NCBI GenBank assembly: GCA_965232485.1
Contig: OZ246975.1
Span: 3,038,001 to 3,102,000 of the forward strand
DNA: 64,000 nt
Reading direction: 5' to 3'
Source: VXPQ01 sp965232485
GTDB taxonomy: Bacteria > Bacteroidota > Rhodothermia > Rhodothermales > VXPQ01
The notes under the pieces were generated by a model, which saw only the letters and a program-made list of their open reading frames with translations, did no database searches and was not told the DNA's origin. Of the stretch, positions 1 to 9,393 are shown one piece after another. The first letter of the stretch is position 1, and every line of letters starts with the position of its first letter. Position numbers and translations under genes: made by a program.

Positions 1-1440
1 AATCCAGCGTAATGTCCGCCGCGCCCTCGTACGCCGAATACGGATTGCCCGCGCACGCAATCATTATTTCAGGCCTGTTCAGCACCGTCACCGTGACGTC
101 CTCCGTCCCGTCTTCCGCGTTCGCCGCAGAGGCCGTAACCCTGTATTCGTACCGCGTCGTTTGCGGAACCTCCTCCGGCACGGCGAACATGGGCGAAGCC
201 GCGTCCGTCGCGCTCAAACGCTCCGTGTCCGCCGTCGCGCCGCGCGCCGTCCAGGCGTATGCGACGTCGTCGGAGCCCTCCGGAGCGCCCGTCGCCAGGC
301 AAGCCAGCGTAATGTCCGCCTCCCCCTCGAGCGCCGAATACGGATTGTCCGCGCATACGAGCGCCAGCGCGCCCGTGTTGAGCACTGTCACCGTTACGTT
401 GGCCATGCCGTCTTTCGCGTTCGCCGCCGAGACCGCAAGCGCGTACTCGTACTTCGTCGTTTGCGGCACGTCCTCCGGCACGGCGAACGCGGGCGAAGCG
501 ACGTCCGTCGCGCTCAAGAGACCCGTGTCCGCCGTCGCGCCCAGAGACGTCCACGCATAGTCGTAGTTAGAGCCGGAGCCGGAGGGAAGACCCATCGCCG
601 TACAGTCCAGCGTAACGTCCGCCGACCCCTCGTACGCCGAATACGGATCGCCCGCGCACGCAACCGTTATTTCATGCCTGTTCAAGACCGTTACGGTTAC
701 GTCGGCCGTACCGTCTTCCGCATTGGCCGCAGAGGCCGTAAGCGTGTACTCGTACGTCTTGTCCGCGTCCACCTCGTCCGGCACGTCGAACGCGGGCGCA
801 GCGACGTCCGCCGCGCTCAAGAGAGACACGTCCGCCGTCGAACCCCTCGCCGTCCAGACGTACGTATACGCGGGATGCGCGCCGGGAGCCTCCGAAGCCA
901 GGCAATCCAGCGTAACGTCCGCCGACCCCTCGTACGCCGAATACGGATCGCCCGAGCACGCAACCGTTATTTCAGGCCTGTTGAGCACCGTCACCGTGAC
1001 GTCCTCCGTCCCGTCTTCCGCGTTCGCCGCAGAAACCGTAAGCGTGTACTCGTACGTCTTGTCCGCGTCCACCTCGTCCGGCACGTCGAACGCGGGCGCA
1101 GCGACGTCCGTCGCGCTCAAGAGACCCGTGTCCGCCGTCGAACCGCGCACCGTCCAGACGTACGCGTACGAAGAACCCGAAGGAGCGTCCGAAGCCGTGC
1201 AATCCAGCGTAACGTTCGCCGACCCCTCGTACGCCGAATACGGATTGCCCGAGCACGCAACCGCGACCGGAACCTTGTTCTTGACCGTCACCGTGACGTT
1301 GGCCGTGGCGGGAATGGTGTTGTCCGCCGTGACCGCAACCGCGTATTCGTACGTCTTGTCCTCGTCCACCGTCGCAGGCGACAGAAACGTCGCCGTCGTC
1401 GTTGGACCCGTCTCGTTCTTGTTGACGCTTAGTCGCGCCG
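1..1440 (-). repeat. Near-identical ~300-bp tandem coding repeats
   Basis: The motif beginning 'ccagcgtaa' and followed by 'cgccgaatacgga' recurs near 4, 304, 606, 906 and 1204, giving a period of about 300 bp (100 codons). It lies inside the Ig-like repeat gene. DNA-level similarity between adjacent modules indicates recent tandem duplication or gene conversion. Confidence 0.8.
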
Positions 1441-3886
1441 CAGCCAGCGGATCGCCGCGCCATGTGTACGAATACGGCCTGGAGTCGGGAACGCCCGAAG
1501 CCGTGCACGACAACGCAATCTCGCCGCCGCCCTCGTACGCAACGACGGGACTAGAGCAGGAAAGGGAAAGGGTTGCGTCGAACTGATCGCGGTCCAGCAC
1601 ATACGCGTCAACCTGTCTTTCGGTGATGCGTGTCGGACTGAATATTACTCGCCTTAAGTATGAATACAATTCATGCTTATGGACATTATCCGGCACAAGA
1701 AAATCCGGACCGTTTACGTTGGCGGCGCTGAGCAGAGAGAGGTGGCTGTTCGTGTTTGCGCCGTTCGTATTTGTACCGTTCGGGTTTGTGCCGTTCGTAA
1801 AACGCGGGTCGGTCGTGCTGTGAGCCACCCATTCATATTCGAAATCGGCGGGATCGATGGTTCTCCGGCCATGCGCAAAAGAACAACGGCCTATGTCTTC
1901 TTTATTGCCTCCATCGAAAAAATATTTCTCCGCGTTGCAGGTAATGACGATGGTGCTTGCCGGGAACACCTCGACAACCACATCCTTTGCTTCGCTTTTC
2001 CCGCCCGCGCTGACAGATACGGTGTAATAGAAATCCTGCGTGACGTAAAATTTGTCCGCGGAAGGCACTATGAACTCGGGGTTGCGTATATTCGGATTGG
2101 TCAAATTATCCGTATTCGGCGTAGGGGCGCGAGCCGTCCACGTCCAGGTAGTGTCGGACGGCGCGCCGGGAGCGTCGCACTCCAGCGTGATATTCGGCTT
2201 ACCCGCATAGACATTCCATTCCACCCTGGCGCATGCAAGGTTCAACGCGCCCGCGTCCAGGTCTATAACGTGTATGTTCGCGCGCATTACGTAATCATTG
2301 GCGTTATCCGCGGATATGGTCATGTCGTATTGGTACAATACATCCTTCGCCACATCGGCCGGAGGCGTGAATACGGGATTGCGCGCCGCGGCGTTGCTCA
2401 AGAGGCTCAGCGCGTCGCTCGGCGTAGGGGTGCCTGCGGCGATGCTCCACGCGTATGCGTAAACAGGAGAATCCCCCGGCGCCCCGGTCGGATCGCTCTC
2501 GCAGTGCCGCAGAGGCTCGCCGCTCTCCCCTTCGTCGAATGAATAACCTGCAGAGACCAGGCAATAGCCGATATTCGGCTTCTCCAGCACCGTTACGGAA
2601 ATCGGGCCGGTCACGATCACCACGACGCCTGCTGAATCGTACATCGTAACGAAGTAATCGTGCTGGAAGCCGACTTGTTCATCGATTACGACGAGCATGC
2701 CACTCCCCTGGCTGGCTATATCCGGCGGGACCAGGAACGTAGCGTCCAGGCTGTCCGCGTTCGTTAATCGCTTGTCGACATTGGCGTGGGCGTCGAAGTT
2801 CGTCCATTCGTAGGTTGCTCCCGCAGGCGCGTCCGTCGCATCGCAGTCCAGCGTAATGTCCGCCGAACCTTCGTACGCCTTGTAAGGACTATCCGGACAG
2901 GTGATTGACGGCGCCGAAAAAGACTCCATATCCCGTTCCTCCCCTTCGACCACCCGCACGCTCACACGCCGCCGCGCCGTAAGAGGAGCGCCCGACGAGG
3001 TCGTCGTCATGCTCGCAATATAGTGGTGCGTCTCGCCCGCGTCGTCCGAAGGAGCCCGGAACAACGGCGACGGCGTGTCCGAAGCGCTCAACAACGACGC
3101 GCTCGATCCCCAAAGCCCCTCCCACTCCCACGACGCCTCCGAACCCGCCTCGTAGTCCATCCGGAAAGACAACGGGTCCGCTCCCTCGCACGACAGAACG
3201 ACCTCCGAACCCGCCGATACCTCGTACTCGAGGGGACAATACACGCTCGGACGGAGCAGCAACACGAACACCTCCACCTCCGCCCGCGACGACAGACCCG
3301 TAACCCGCGACGTAGCCGTCAGGCGGTAACGGTAGCGAAGCGTCGCATCCTCCGAGGCAAACGACTCCAGCGCGGCGTACGCAGGCGCCGACGGCGCCAC
3401 GACCAGCGGAGAAGGCGTATCCTCGCCTATCAAGCGCGGAGCGTCCAGATAGCCCCCCGGCGCGCCTGCCGCAGGCTCCCAGTAATAATCAAGGGCCTCT
3501 TCGCCCGCCTCGTCATAGACATGGCAGTCGATCACGCCCGTCTCCAGCTCCTCGACGAACACGGCGGCGGGACACTCCAGGCGAGGAGCCGTCCGCAAAA
3601 CGGGAGCGGGCGAAGCGTTCGGGAATCCTCCTGCCCCCGCAACGCCCCCGACCGCATCGGGGCCCTTATCCTCTGCGCACCCTTCCCCGAACTCGTCGGA
3701 AATAAACAAGGCGCCGCATGCCTCCGGGAAGGCGGGAGGCTCGTCCTGAAAAACGCGCTTCGCCGGAGAACCCTCCTCCGGGACTGCTTGGCCCGCGGCG
3801 GGAACAACCCATAACGAAACGCCCGCGCACGCACACGAAAGCAGCGCGAATACCCGCCGAACCGCATGACTCGAATGCATAGACAT
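1..3886 (-). CDS. Giant secreted Ig/PKD-like repeat protein (N-terminal part, runs off left edge)
   Basis: One reading frame is open on the minus strand from the ATG at 3886 to the left edge, about 1295 codons with no stop in the stretches I translated. It begins MSMHSSHAVRRVFALLSCAC and continues to an AAGQA signal-peptidase-like site, with AGAGGAAGG just upstream as ribosome binding site. The mature part is a string of roughly 100-residue Ig/PKD-like modules. Each has a Cys near its start (VTVAC.G.PYSAYEGSADVTLDC), a central W (YVWT.RG) and an AFDVPDEV...YEYTLTVSA end. Modules near 2-3.7 kb are divergent. Those below about 1.4 kb repeat with a period near 300 bp and are almost identical in DNA. 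The family suggests a cell-surface adhesin or matrix protein; no catalytic motif is visible. The C-terminus, and so any sorting domain, lies outside the window. Confidence 0.8.
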   Translation of the reverse strand, partial: MSMHSSHAVRRVFALLSCACAGVSLWVVPAAGQAVPEEGSPAKRVFQDEPPAFPEACGALFISDEFGEGCAEDKGPDAVGGVAGAGGFPNASPAPVLRTAPRLECPAAVFVEELETGVIDCHVYDEAGEEALDYYWEPAAGAPGGYLDAPRLIGEDTPSPLVVAPSAPAYAALESFASEDATLRYRYRLTATSRVTGLSSRAEVEVFVLLLRPSVYCPLEYEVSAGSEVVLSCEGADPLSFRMDYEAGSEASWEWEGLWGSSASLLSASDTPSPLFRAPSDDAGETHHYIASMTTTSSGAPLTARRRVSVRVVEGEERDMESFSAPSITCPDSPYKAYEGSADITLDCDATDAPAGATYEWTNFDAHANVDKRLTNADSLDATFLVPPDIASQGSGMLVVIDEQVGFQHDYFVTMYDSAGVVVIVTGPISVTVLEKPNIGYCLVSAGYSFDEGESGEPLRHCESDPTGAPGDSPVYAYAWSIAAGTPTPSDALSLLSNAAARNPVFTPPADVAKDVLYQYDMTISADNANDYVMRANIHVIDLDAGALNLACARVEWNVYAGKPNITLECDAPGAPSDTTWTWTARAPTPNTDNLTNPNIRNPEFIVPSADKFYVTQDFYYTVSVSAGGKSEAKDVVVEVFPASTIVITCNAEKYFFDGGNKEDIGRCSFAHGRRTIDPADFEYEWVAHSTTDPRFTNGTNPNGTNTNGANTNSHLSLLSAANVNGPDFLVPDNVHKHELYSYLRRVIFSPTRITERQVDAYVLDRDQFDATLSLSCSSPVVAYEGGGEIALSCTASGVPDSRPYSYTWRGDPLAAARLSVNKNETGPTTTATFLSPATVDEDKTYEYAVAVTADNTIPATANVTVTVKNKVPVAVACSGNPYSAYEGSANVTLDCTASDAPSGSSYAYVWTVRGSTADTGLLSATDVAAPAFDVPDEVDADKTYEYTLTVSAANAEDGTEDVTVTVLNRPEITVACSGDPYSAYEGSADVTLDCLASEAPGAHPAYTYVWTARGSTADVSLLSAADVAAPAFDVPDEVDADKTYEYTLTASAANAEDGTADVTVTVLNRHEITVACAGDPYSAYEGSADVTLDCTAMGLPSGSGSNYDYAWTSLGATADTGLLSATDVASPAFAVPEDVPQTTKYEYALAVSAANAKDGMANVTVTVLNTGALALVCADNPYSALEGEADITLACLATGAPEGSDDVAYAWTARGATADTERLSATDAASPMFAVPEEVPQTTRYEYRVTASAANAEDGTEDVTVTVLNRPEIMIACAGNPYSAYEGAADITLD

Positions 3887-4040
3887 CGCCTTCCTCTACC
3901 CTGGAAATCGCTACGAAAGACACGACCACTTCTCCTTAATACCTTCTCATTGCTCCAAATATCCTTGATAATGATTGCAAAATCAAGGCCCAACCCCAAA
4001 AATTGCGCGGAATGCAAGCCCTGCGCGTTCCGCGAGACGT

Positions 4041-4104
4041 ACGTCGTTCCTTGCAGGCGCCGCCCTTTCAGCCTCTGAGCTTCGCAGGCTTAATCAGGGT
4101 ATCC
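4041..4104 (+). repeat. MITE-like element, right-end fragment
   Basis: This intergenic stretch (3887-4225) has no gene. 4041-4104 matches the right end of the full element at 13010-13262: 'cgtcgttccttgcagg', then 'gcctctgagcttcg', then 'cttaatcagggtatcc', followed by TTAA. Only the right end is recognisable here. Confidence 0.6.
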
Positions 4105-4225
4105 TTAAAGCGAGGGAGAACGTTTCATGTCCCTCGCCGCGGCGCACATTGACTTCCCGGAACTCTGTACGTTAATGCGCATACCCAACCATTTTATCGC
4201 ATACCGTCTTTGTCGAGGGTTTGTC

Positions 4226-5293
4226 ATGTCGCGAACCATTCTTCGCGAACTTGTCCTGTTCGTTTTTCCGCTTGTTCTTGTATGCGTCGGGTGCGGCGCC
4301 TCCGAAGAAGCGCCGCCGGTCCCCACGCTGCAAATGCAGGCGTCGGGGACAGACCAACTCCTTATCGGGTTGCACGCCGTAACCGATCGCATTGCCTGGG
4401 CGGCGGGCGCGGGCGGCGTCTACGCCTGGACGGAGGATGGCGGCGCCGTCTGGCATGCCGGCGCGGCGCCCGGCGCCGACAGCCTGCAATTTCGGGATGT
4501 GCATGCCGTGAGCCTTGACGAGGCGTATTTGCTCAGCATCGGGGAGGGATCGGATTCGCGCATATACCGGACCGCGGATCGGGGCGCTTCGTGGGAAATG
4601 CTTTTCCGGAACGATATCGAAGAGGCATTTTTCGATTGTTTCGATTTTAGGGAAGACGGATCGGGATTTGCATTCAGCGATGCGGTAGACGGGCGATTTC
4701 CGATCCTGTACGCGGAAAACGGGGACGTCTGGCGGATGCTTCCCGACGAAACGCTTCCCCCCGCGCAGCCGGGCGAGGGCGGTTTCGCCGCAAGCGGGAC
4801 TTGTTTGATCGTGCTGGAAGATCAGACGGTGCTTGTCGGGACGGGCAACGCCGCCGCGCCGCGCGTGCTCAGGCGCGCGCCCGGGACCGGCGCCTGGACA
4901 AGCAGCGAGGTTCCGTTGCCCGGCGGCGAGGCGGCGGGCGTGACCACGCTGGCTTTCCGGGACGCCCGACATGGCGCGGCGCTGGGCGGAGACTTGACCG
5001 CCCCGGACGCCATGCAGCAGAACGCCGCCGTTACGGAGGATGGCGGCGTCACTTGGCGCGCGGCGTCCTCCCCCGGATTTCCCGGAGCGGTATACGGCGC
5101 GGCGTATGTTCCCGGCGGCATTCTTGTAGCGGTGGGGCCGGGCGGGGCCGCTTTTTCGACGGACGACGCGCAAACCTGGTCGCCGCTCGATTCGCTGGCA
5201 TGGTGGAGCGTGGACGCGGCAAGCCCCGACGCCGTATGGATGACCGGTCCCGAAGGACGCATCGCGCGCGTTGCTTTCCCGCTTGCGCCATGA
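4226..5293 (+). CDS. BNR/YCF48-like beta-propeller lipoprotein
   Basis: The protein is 355 aa from the ATG at 4226. I prefer this start because it places a lipoprotein signal at the N-terminus (LVLFVFPLVLVCVGC, lipobox VCVGC). An upstream in-frame start at 4127 would bury that signal. The mature part carries repeated Asp-box-like motifs (WTEDGG, RTADRG.SW, VTEDGGVTW, STDDAQTW), typical of BNR/sialidase-like and Ycf48-like propellers. Such lipoproteins are usually periplasmic or surface-anchored binding or assembly factors. No glycosidase active site can be assigned. The stop codon overlaps the ATG of the next gene (ATGA), so the two are probably translationally coupled. Confidence 0.75.
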   Translation: MSRTILRELVLFVFPLVLVCVGCGASEEAPPVPTLQMQASGTDQLLIGLHAVTDRIAWAAGAGGVYAWTEDGGAVWHAGAAPGADSLQFRDVHAVSLDEAYLLSIGEGSDSRIYRTADRGASWEMLFRNDIEEAFFDCFDFREDGSGFAFSDAVDGRFPILYAENGDVWRMLPDETLPPAQPGEGGFAASGTCLIVLEDQTVLVGTGNAAAPRVLRRAPGTGAWTSSEVPLPGGEAAGVTTLAFRDARHGAALGGDLTAPDAMQQNAAVTEDGGVTWRAASSPGFPGAVYGAAYVPGGILVAVGPGGAAFSTDDAQTWSPLDSLAWWSVDAASPDAVWMTGPEGRIARVAFPLAP

Positions 5294-8200
5294 CCGGGGA
5301 CGAATTGCGCGGCCCGGCCGCCGATATGGCCCGGGATCGTCCCCGGTTCGACGAGGACGCGGCGCGCCAGGCGCTTGAAGAGCGATACGGCGTATCCGCT
5401 CGTCTGGAGCCGTTGCCCAGCGACCGGGATCGTAATTTCGCCGTGTACGCGTCCGCGGCGAACGGATCTTTTTCCGACGCCCCCTCTTTTGTATTCAAGA
5501 TCGCGCATGCGCTTGAAGACCGGAAGGCGCTGGAGGCGCAGCACGCCGCCATGCGCCATCTTGCGGCGCGCGGCCTCACGGTTCCTGCGGTCGTTTCGAC
5601 GTCCGGCGGCGAGGACGTCGCGCGCTTGTCCGACCGGGAGGGGCGCCGGCATGTAGCCCGGCTGCTTTCCTGGGTGCCCGGGACGCCGCTTGCCTCGGTC
5701 CGTCCGCGCACGTTCGATTTGTTGTCCGATCTGGGGCGGTTCGTGGGGCGCCTGTCCGCCGCGCTGGCGGATTTTACCCATCCCGCGCTGGAGCGCCCCC
5801 TCGTTTGGGACCTGGCCCGCGCCGCAGAAACGACGACCGAGCGGATGGCCTTGCTGTCGCCGGACGAACGCAGGCTCGTCGAACCGTTCGTACGTCTTTT
5901 TCGGGAGGCGCTGGCTCGTTGCGAAAACCGGTTGCGTCGAAGCGCGACGCACCATGACGCCAACGACTGGAATGTACTGGCGAATGGCCCGGAGCATCGA
6001 ATCCGCCGGATTGTCGGGCTGATCGACTTTGGAGACATGCTTGTTTCGTATGCGGTGGCCGATGTGGCTGTGGCTGCGGCGTACGGGGCGCTTGGCATGG
6101 CCGATCCGCTTCGCGCCGTCGTCGCCATGGCGAGAAGTTGCCACCGGGTTTTTCCGCTCGACGAGCGCGACGCGGCTGTATTTTTTCCCTTTCTGGCCAT
6201 GCGGTTGTGCGTCAGCGCGTGCATGTCCGCGGAGCAGCAGCGCATGGAGCCGGACAACGCCTATATGTCGATCAGCCGGGAGCCGGCGCTTCGGACGCTG
6301 GCGCTTCTGCGCGATATTCCGCCGCGTTTTGCGGAATATGCGATTCGGGAGGCTTGCGGGTACGAGCCGTGTCCGAACGGCGCCCGCGCGGTTGCCTGGC
6401 GCCGTCGCCGAAAGGGAACGTTTGCCCCGGTCGTGGCCTCGTCTTCTCCCGCGACGGAAACGTTCGATTTCAGTACGAAGAGTTCGGCCTGGATATTCAG
6501 GGACCCGTCGGATCCGGATCGGTCGGCGCGCGAAATCGAGCGCAGGATGCAGGAGGCAGGAGCGGAGGTGGGCATTGGCCGGTATGCCGAAGTGCGCCTG
6601 GCGTACCGGGGGGCGCAGTACGAGACGGGTTCCCAGCTGCGGACGGTGCATTTGGGCGTCGACTTGTTTCAGCCGCCGGGCAGCCCGGTTTTTGCGCCGC
6701 TTGACGGGGTGATTCGCAGCGTGGCGGATTACGACGCCCCCTACGATTATGGTCCCGCCGTATTGCTTGAACACGTTCCCGAAGACGGTCCGGCGTTTTG
6801 TACGCTGTACGGCCATTTGTCCCGCGCCTCGATTCGGAGCTTGCAGGTCGGTTCGACCGTGCGGGCCGGAGAAAAAATTGCAGAGATCGGGACGTCGGAC
6901 GAAAACGGCGGCTGGGCGCCGCATGTGCACGTGCAGATCGTAGCCGACCGGCTGGATATGGAAGGGGCTTTTCCGGGCGTGGCGGCTCCGTGGTGCCAGG
7001 AAGTCTGGATGGCTGTTTCGCCCGACCCGTCCGATCTGCTGGGGCTTCCCGCCTGCGCTCGCGCGCCTCGGTCGGCGGACGCTTCGGAATTGCTGTCTCG
7101 CCGCCGGGAACGCATCGCTCCGTCGCTGAGCGTTTCGTACCGAACGCCCTTGTGCATACACCGGGGGCATGGGGCCTACCTGTATGATCGGGACGGGCAG
7201 CCCTTTCTTGATACGGTGAACAATGTCGCGCATGTGGGGCATGGGCATCCCCGCGTAACGGAGGCCGTAGCGCGGCGGCTGCGCGTATTGAATACGAACA
7301 CGCGCTTCCTGTACGACGAATTGGGCCGCTATGCGGAACGCCTGACGGCCCGGCTTCCCGATCCGCTATCCGTATGTTTTTTCGTAAACAGCGGGAGCGA
7401 GGCAAACGATCTGGCGCTGCGCATCGCCCGGGCCCACACCGGCTTTCGGGGGGTGGCGGCGATCGAACAGGCGTATCATGGCCACTTGTCGTCGCTTATT
7501 GCCGTTAGTTCGTACAAATTCGATGGGAAAGGCGGCGAAGGCCGTCCGCCGCATGTGCATATCGTGCCCACGCCCGATCCATACCGGCATTCCGGCGGGG
7601 CGGACGAGCATGCGGCGCTGCTTCGCCAGGCGCTCGCGGCGGCCCCCGAGGGCGTGGCGGCGTTTATCGCAGAGTCGGCGATGGGTTGCGCCGGGCAGGT
7701 GTTTTTTCCCGACGGATATCTTCGGAAGGCGTTTGAAGCGGCGCGGGAGGCGGGCGCCGTATGCATTGCCGACGAGGTGCAGACCGGGTTCGGGCGCATG
7801 GGGGAGGCGTTCTGGGCCTTTGAACTGCAAGGCGCCGCGCCAGACATCGTAACGATGGGGAAACCCATCGGCAACGGTTATCCGTTAGGCGCGGTCGCGA
7901 CCACCCCGGAGTTGGCGAGGTCCTTCGATACGGGGATGGAATATTTCAACACGTTTGGCGGCAGTCCGGCTTCCTGTGCGGCGGGTTTGGCGGTGCTGGA
8001 TGCGATCGAAGAAGAGGAGCTCGCGCAGCATGCGTTGGCGCGGGGCAAGCAATTCCATGACGGGTTGACGGCGCTTGCCGGAACGCACGAGATTATAGGC
8101 GACGTACGCGGTCGCGGCCTTTTTCTGGGCGTGGAGCTGGTGGCCAGCCGGATGTCGAAAGAGCCGGCGGGCGAGGCGGCTTCCTGGGTGGTGGAGCGGA

Positions 8201-8379
8201 TGCGCGAGGCGGGCATTCTGACCAGCCGGGACGGGCCGCGCGGGAATGTGCTCAAAATCAAGCCGCCGCTGGTCATTGCGGCGTCTGGAGTGGATCGGTA
8301 TGTGGAAACCCTGGACCGGGTCCTGCGCGAAGATTTCGTGCGGGCTTCGCTTGAAAGACCTGGGTCCGACGCGATCTGA
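5290..8379 (+). CDS. Kinase (APH-like) / M23 peptidase-like / class-III aminotransferase fusion
   Basis: The protein is 1029 aa and starts at 5290, overlapping the previous stop. Three domains are in order. The first (about 1-370) is aminoglycoside-phosphotransferase-like, with HHDANDWN (catalytic D223, N228) and an IDFGD metal motif. The second (about 430-600) is M23/lysostaphin-type, with H454-x3-D458 and H545-V-H547. The third (about 620-1029) is a class-III PLP aminotransferase fold, with NSGSEAND, DEVQTGFGR and the PLP lysine K858 in MGKPIGNGYP. Related separate proteins in animals act as hydroxylysine kinase with phospho-lyases of the AGXT2L type, and kinase/phospho-lyase fusions exist in bacteria. 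A kinase plus phospho-lyase acting in sequence on an amino alcohol or hydroxylysine is therefore the best inference. The role of the M23 domain is unclear. The substrate is not determined by sequence. Confidence 0.85.
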   Translation: MTGDELRGPAADMARDRPRFDEDAARQALEERYGVSARLEPLPSDRDRNFAVYASAANGSFSDAPSFVFKIAHALEDRKALEAQHAAMRHLAARGLTVPAVVSTSGGEDVARLSDREGRRHVARLLSWVPGTPLASVRPRTFDLLSDLGRFVGRLSAALADFTHPALERPLVWDLARAAETTTERMALLSPDERRLVEPFVRLFREALARCENRLRRSATHHDANDWNVLANGPEHRIRRIVGLIDFGDMLVSYAVADVAVAAAYGALGMADPLRAVVAMARSCHRVFPLDERDAAVFFPFLAMRLCVSACMSAEQQRMEPDNAYMSISREPALRTLALLRDIPPRFAEYAIREACGYEPCPNGARAVAWRRRRKGTFAPVVASSSPATETFDFSTKSSAWIFRDPSDPDRSAREIERRMQEAGAEVGIGRYAEVRLAYRGAQYETGSQLRTVHLGVDLFQPPGSPVFAPLDGVIRSVADYDAPYDYGPAVLLEHVPEDGPAFCTLYGHLSRASIRSLQVGSTVRAGEKIAEIGTSDENGGWAPHVHVQIVADRLDMEGAFPGVAAPWCQEVWMAVSPDPSDLLGLPACARAPRSADASELLSRRRERIAPSLSVSYRTPLCIHRGHGAYLYDRDGQPFLDTVNNVAHVGHGHPRVTEAVARRLRVLNTNTRFLYDELGRYAERLTARLPDPLSVCFFVNSGSEANDLALRIARAHTGFRGVAAIEQAYHGHLSSLIAVSSYKFDGKGGEGRPPHVHIVPTPDPYRHSGGADEHAALLRQALAAAPEGVAAFIAESAMGCAGQVFFPDGYLRKAFEAAREAGAVCIADEVQTGFGRMGEAFWAFELQGAAPDIVTMGKPIGNGYPLGAVATTPELARSFDTGMEYFNTFGGSPASCAAGLAVLDAIEEEELAQHALARGKQFHDGLTALAGTHEIIGDVRGRGLFLGVELVASRMSKEPAGEAASWVVERMREAGILTSRDGPRGNVLKIKPPLVIAASGVDRYVETLDRVLREDFVRASLERPGSDAI

Positions 8380-8400
8380 TCGGGCGTCCTGACGGCTCCA

Positions 8401-8437
8401 TAAAAAAACCGGCGCCGATCCAGAGAGCGGCGCCGGT
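8401..8437 (-). terminator. Rho-independent terminator for the sigma-factor gene
   Basis: A 10-bp GC-rich stem (8408-8417 pairs with 8428-8437, ACCGGCGCCG/CGGCGCCGGT) with a 10-nt loop is followed, on the minus strand, by a run of seven T (complement of 8402-8408). It lies 45 bp past the stop of the minus-strand sigma gene. On the plus strand it has no U tract. Confidence 0.8.
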
Positions 8438-8481
8438 CTGAAAAAGCGGCGAAAAGCAGCGTATCCTGAAACGGGGCGGCC

Positions 8482-9147
8482 TTAAACCGCTGCCGGTTCG
8501 TAGAAGGGATACACGTCCTTCAGGAGGGTCTGAAGTTTCGTGCGTCCGCGGTTGATGCGGCTTTTGACGGTGCCCATTGGCAGTCCGGTGATTTCCGCAA
8601 TCTCGTCGTAGGCCAGTTGCTGCACGTCGCGCAGCACGACCACTTCGCGGAACGACGCGGGAATATCGTCCAGCGCCTGCTGGATGTACTTGTCCTGAAT
8701 AATGCTTTCCGTATGCTTGTCGGGCGCAAACGATTCGTCCGGCAATTGCATCTCGTATTCCTCGTTATCCCGATTTACGCTCTGGATGGAGTAGAGGCGA
8801 CGGCGTTTGCGCTTGCGGTACTCCGAGCGCGCCAGGTTGCCCGCGATCGTATAGAGCCAGGTCGAAAACTTGGCGATCCGCCGGTACGAATGCCTGTTGC
8901 GATACACGCGCAGAAACGTTTCCTGGAGCAGGTCTTCGCAACGCCGCATATCTCCCAGAAAACCGTAGAGGTAGTGGGTCAGGCGCTCGGAATACCGTTC
9001 CACGAGAATATTGAACGCCGCCACGGAACCTGCCTGGAACTGCGACATCAAATCCTCGTCGGTCATTTCAGCGAGGGCCGACTGCTGCTTGTTCAAAGCA
9101 GTCCGCGAGGTTTTTTTCGTTATGATCTTTTTCTGCAATACCGCCAC
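8482..9147 (-). CDS. RNA polymerase ECF-type sigma factor
   Basis: The protein is 221 aa. Region 2 is visible at about residues 45-115 (FNILVERYSERLTHYLYGF, then EDLLQETFLRVYRN and FSTWLYTIAGNLARSEYRKRKRR). Region 4 is at about 155-205 (IPASFREVVVLRDVQ, LAYDEIAEITGLPMGTVKSR, INRGR), the usual helix-turn-helix of ECF/sigma-70 family members. No anti-sigma factor gene lies next to it, unlike many ECF operons. The first 27 residues are Lys/Ser/Thr-rich, and MTDEDL at residue 29 is an alternative start. A promoter-like sequence lies at 9260-9288 and a strong terminator follows, so the gene is probably transcribed alone. Confidence 0.9.
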   Translation of the reverse strand: MAVLQKKIITKKTSRTALNKQQSALAEMTDEDLMSQFQAGSVAAFNILVERYSERLTHYLYGFLGDMRRCEDLLQETFLRVYRNRHSYRRIAKFSTWLYTIAGNLARSEYRKRKRRRLYSIQSVNRDNEEYEMQLPDESFAPDKHTESIIQDKYIQQALDDIPASFREVVVLRDVQQLAYDEIAEITGLPMGTVKSRINRGRTKLQTLLKDVYPFYEPAAV

Positions 9148-9259
9148 GTCCTGTTCTTTCGGTTTTGCGAGGAAGGTTTTGTCCTGCGCCTGATTGGGAC
9201 AAGATTGTTATTGTTTGGGGCAAGGCGTTTCCGCAAGGCGAAAACAAGCCTATCCTGCT

Positions 9260-9288
9260 AATATAAGACAATTTTGCCTCAGATTCAA
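9260..9288 (-). promoter_or_regulatory. Candidate promoter of the sigma-factor gene
   Basis: Reading on the minus strand there is TTGAAT (9288-9283), a 17-nt spacer, then TATATT (9265-9260), a reasonable sigma-70-like match in an AT-rich patch. It is about 110 nt upstream of the sigma-factor start. It is predicted from sequence only. Confidence 0.4.
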
Positions 9289-9393
9289 GTGATATCCGCA
9301 GAGAAATGCAGCGAGGCGCACGGCCTGCTTTCCCTGCGCCGCCGCCGGTCGTTGTCGTTCGCCCCGGACGCCTGCCTCTATTCAGGCAAGCCC

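Noticed and set aside
161..1432. Arg-rich 423-codon frame on the plus strand
   Set aside because: It is the reverse-strand shadow of the Ig-like repeat gene; its sequence is repetitive, basic and not protein-like.
4822..7248. 808-codon minus-strand frame opposite the fusion gene
   Set aside because: It is a high-GC shadow; the plus-strand product has three complete domains with catalytic motifs.
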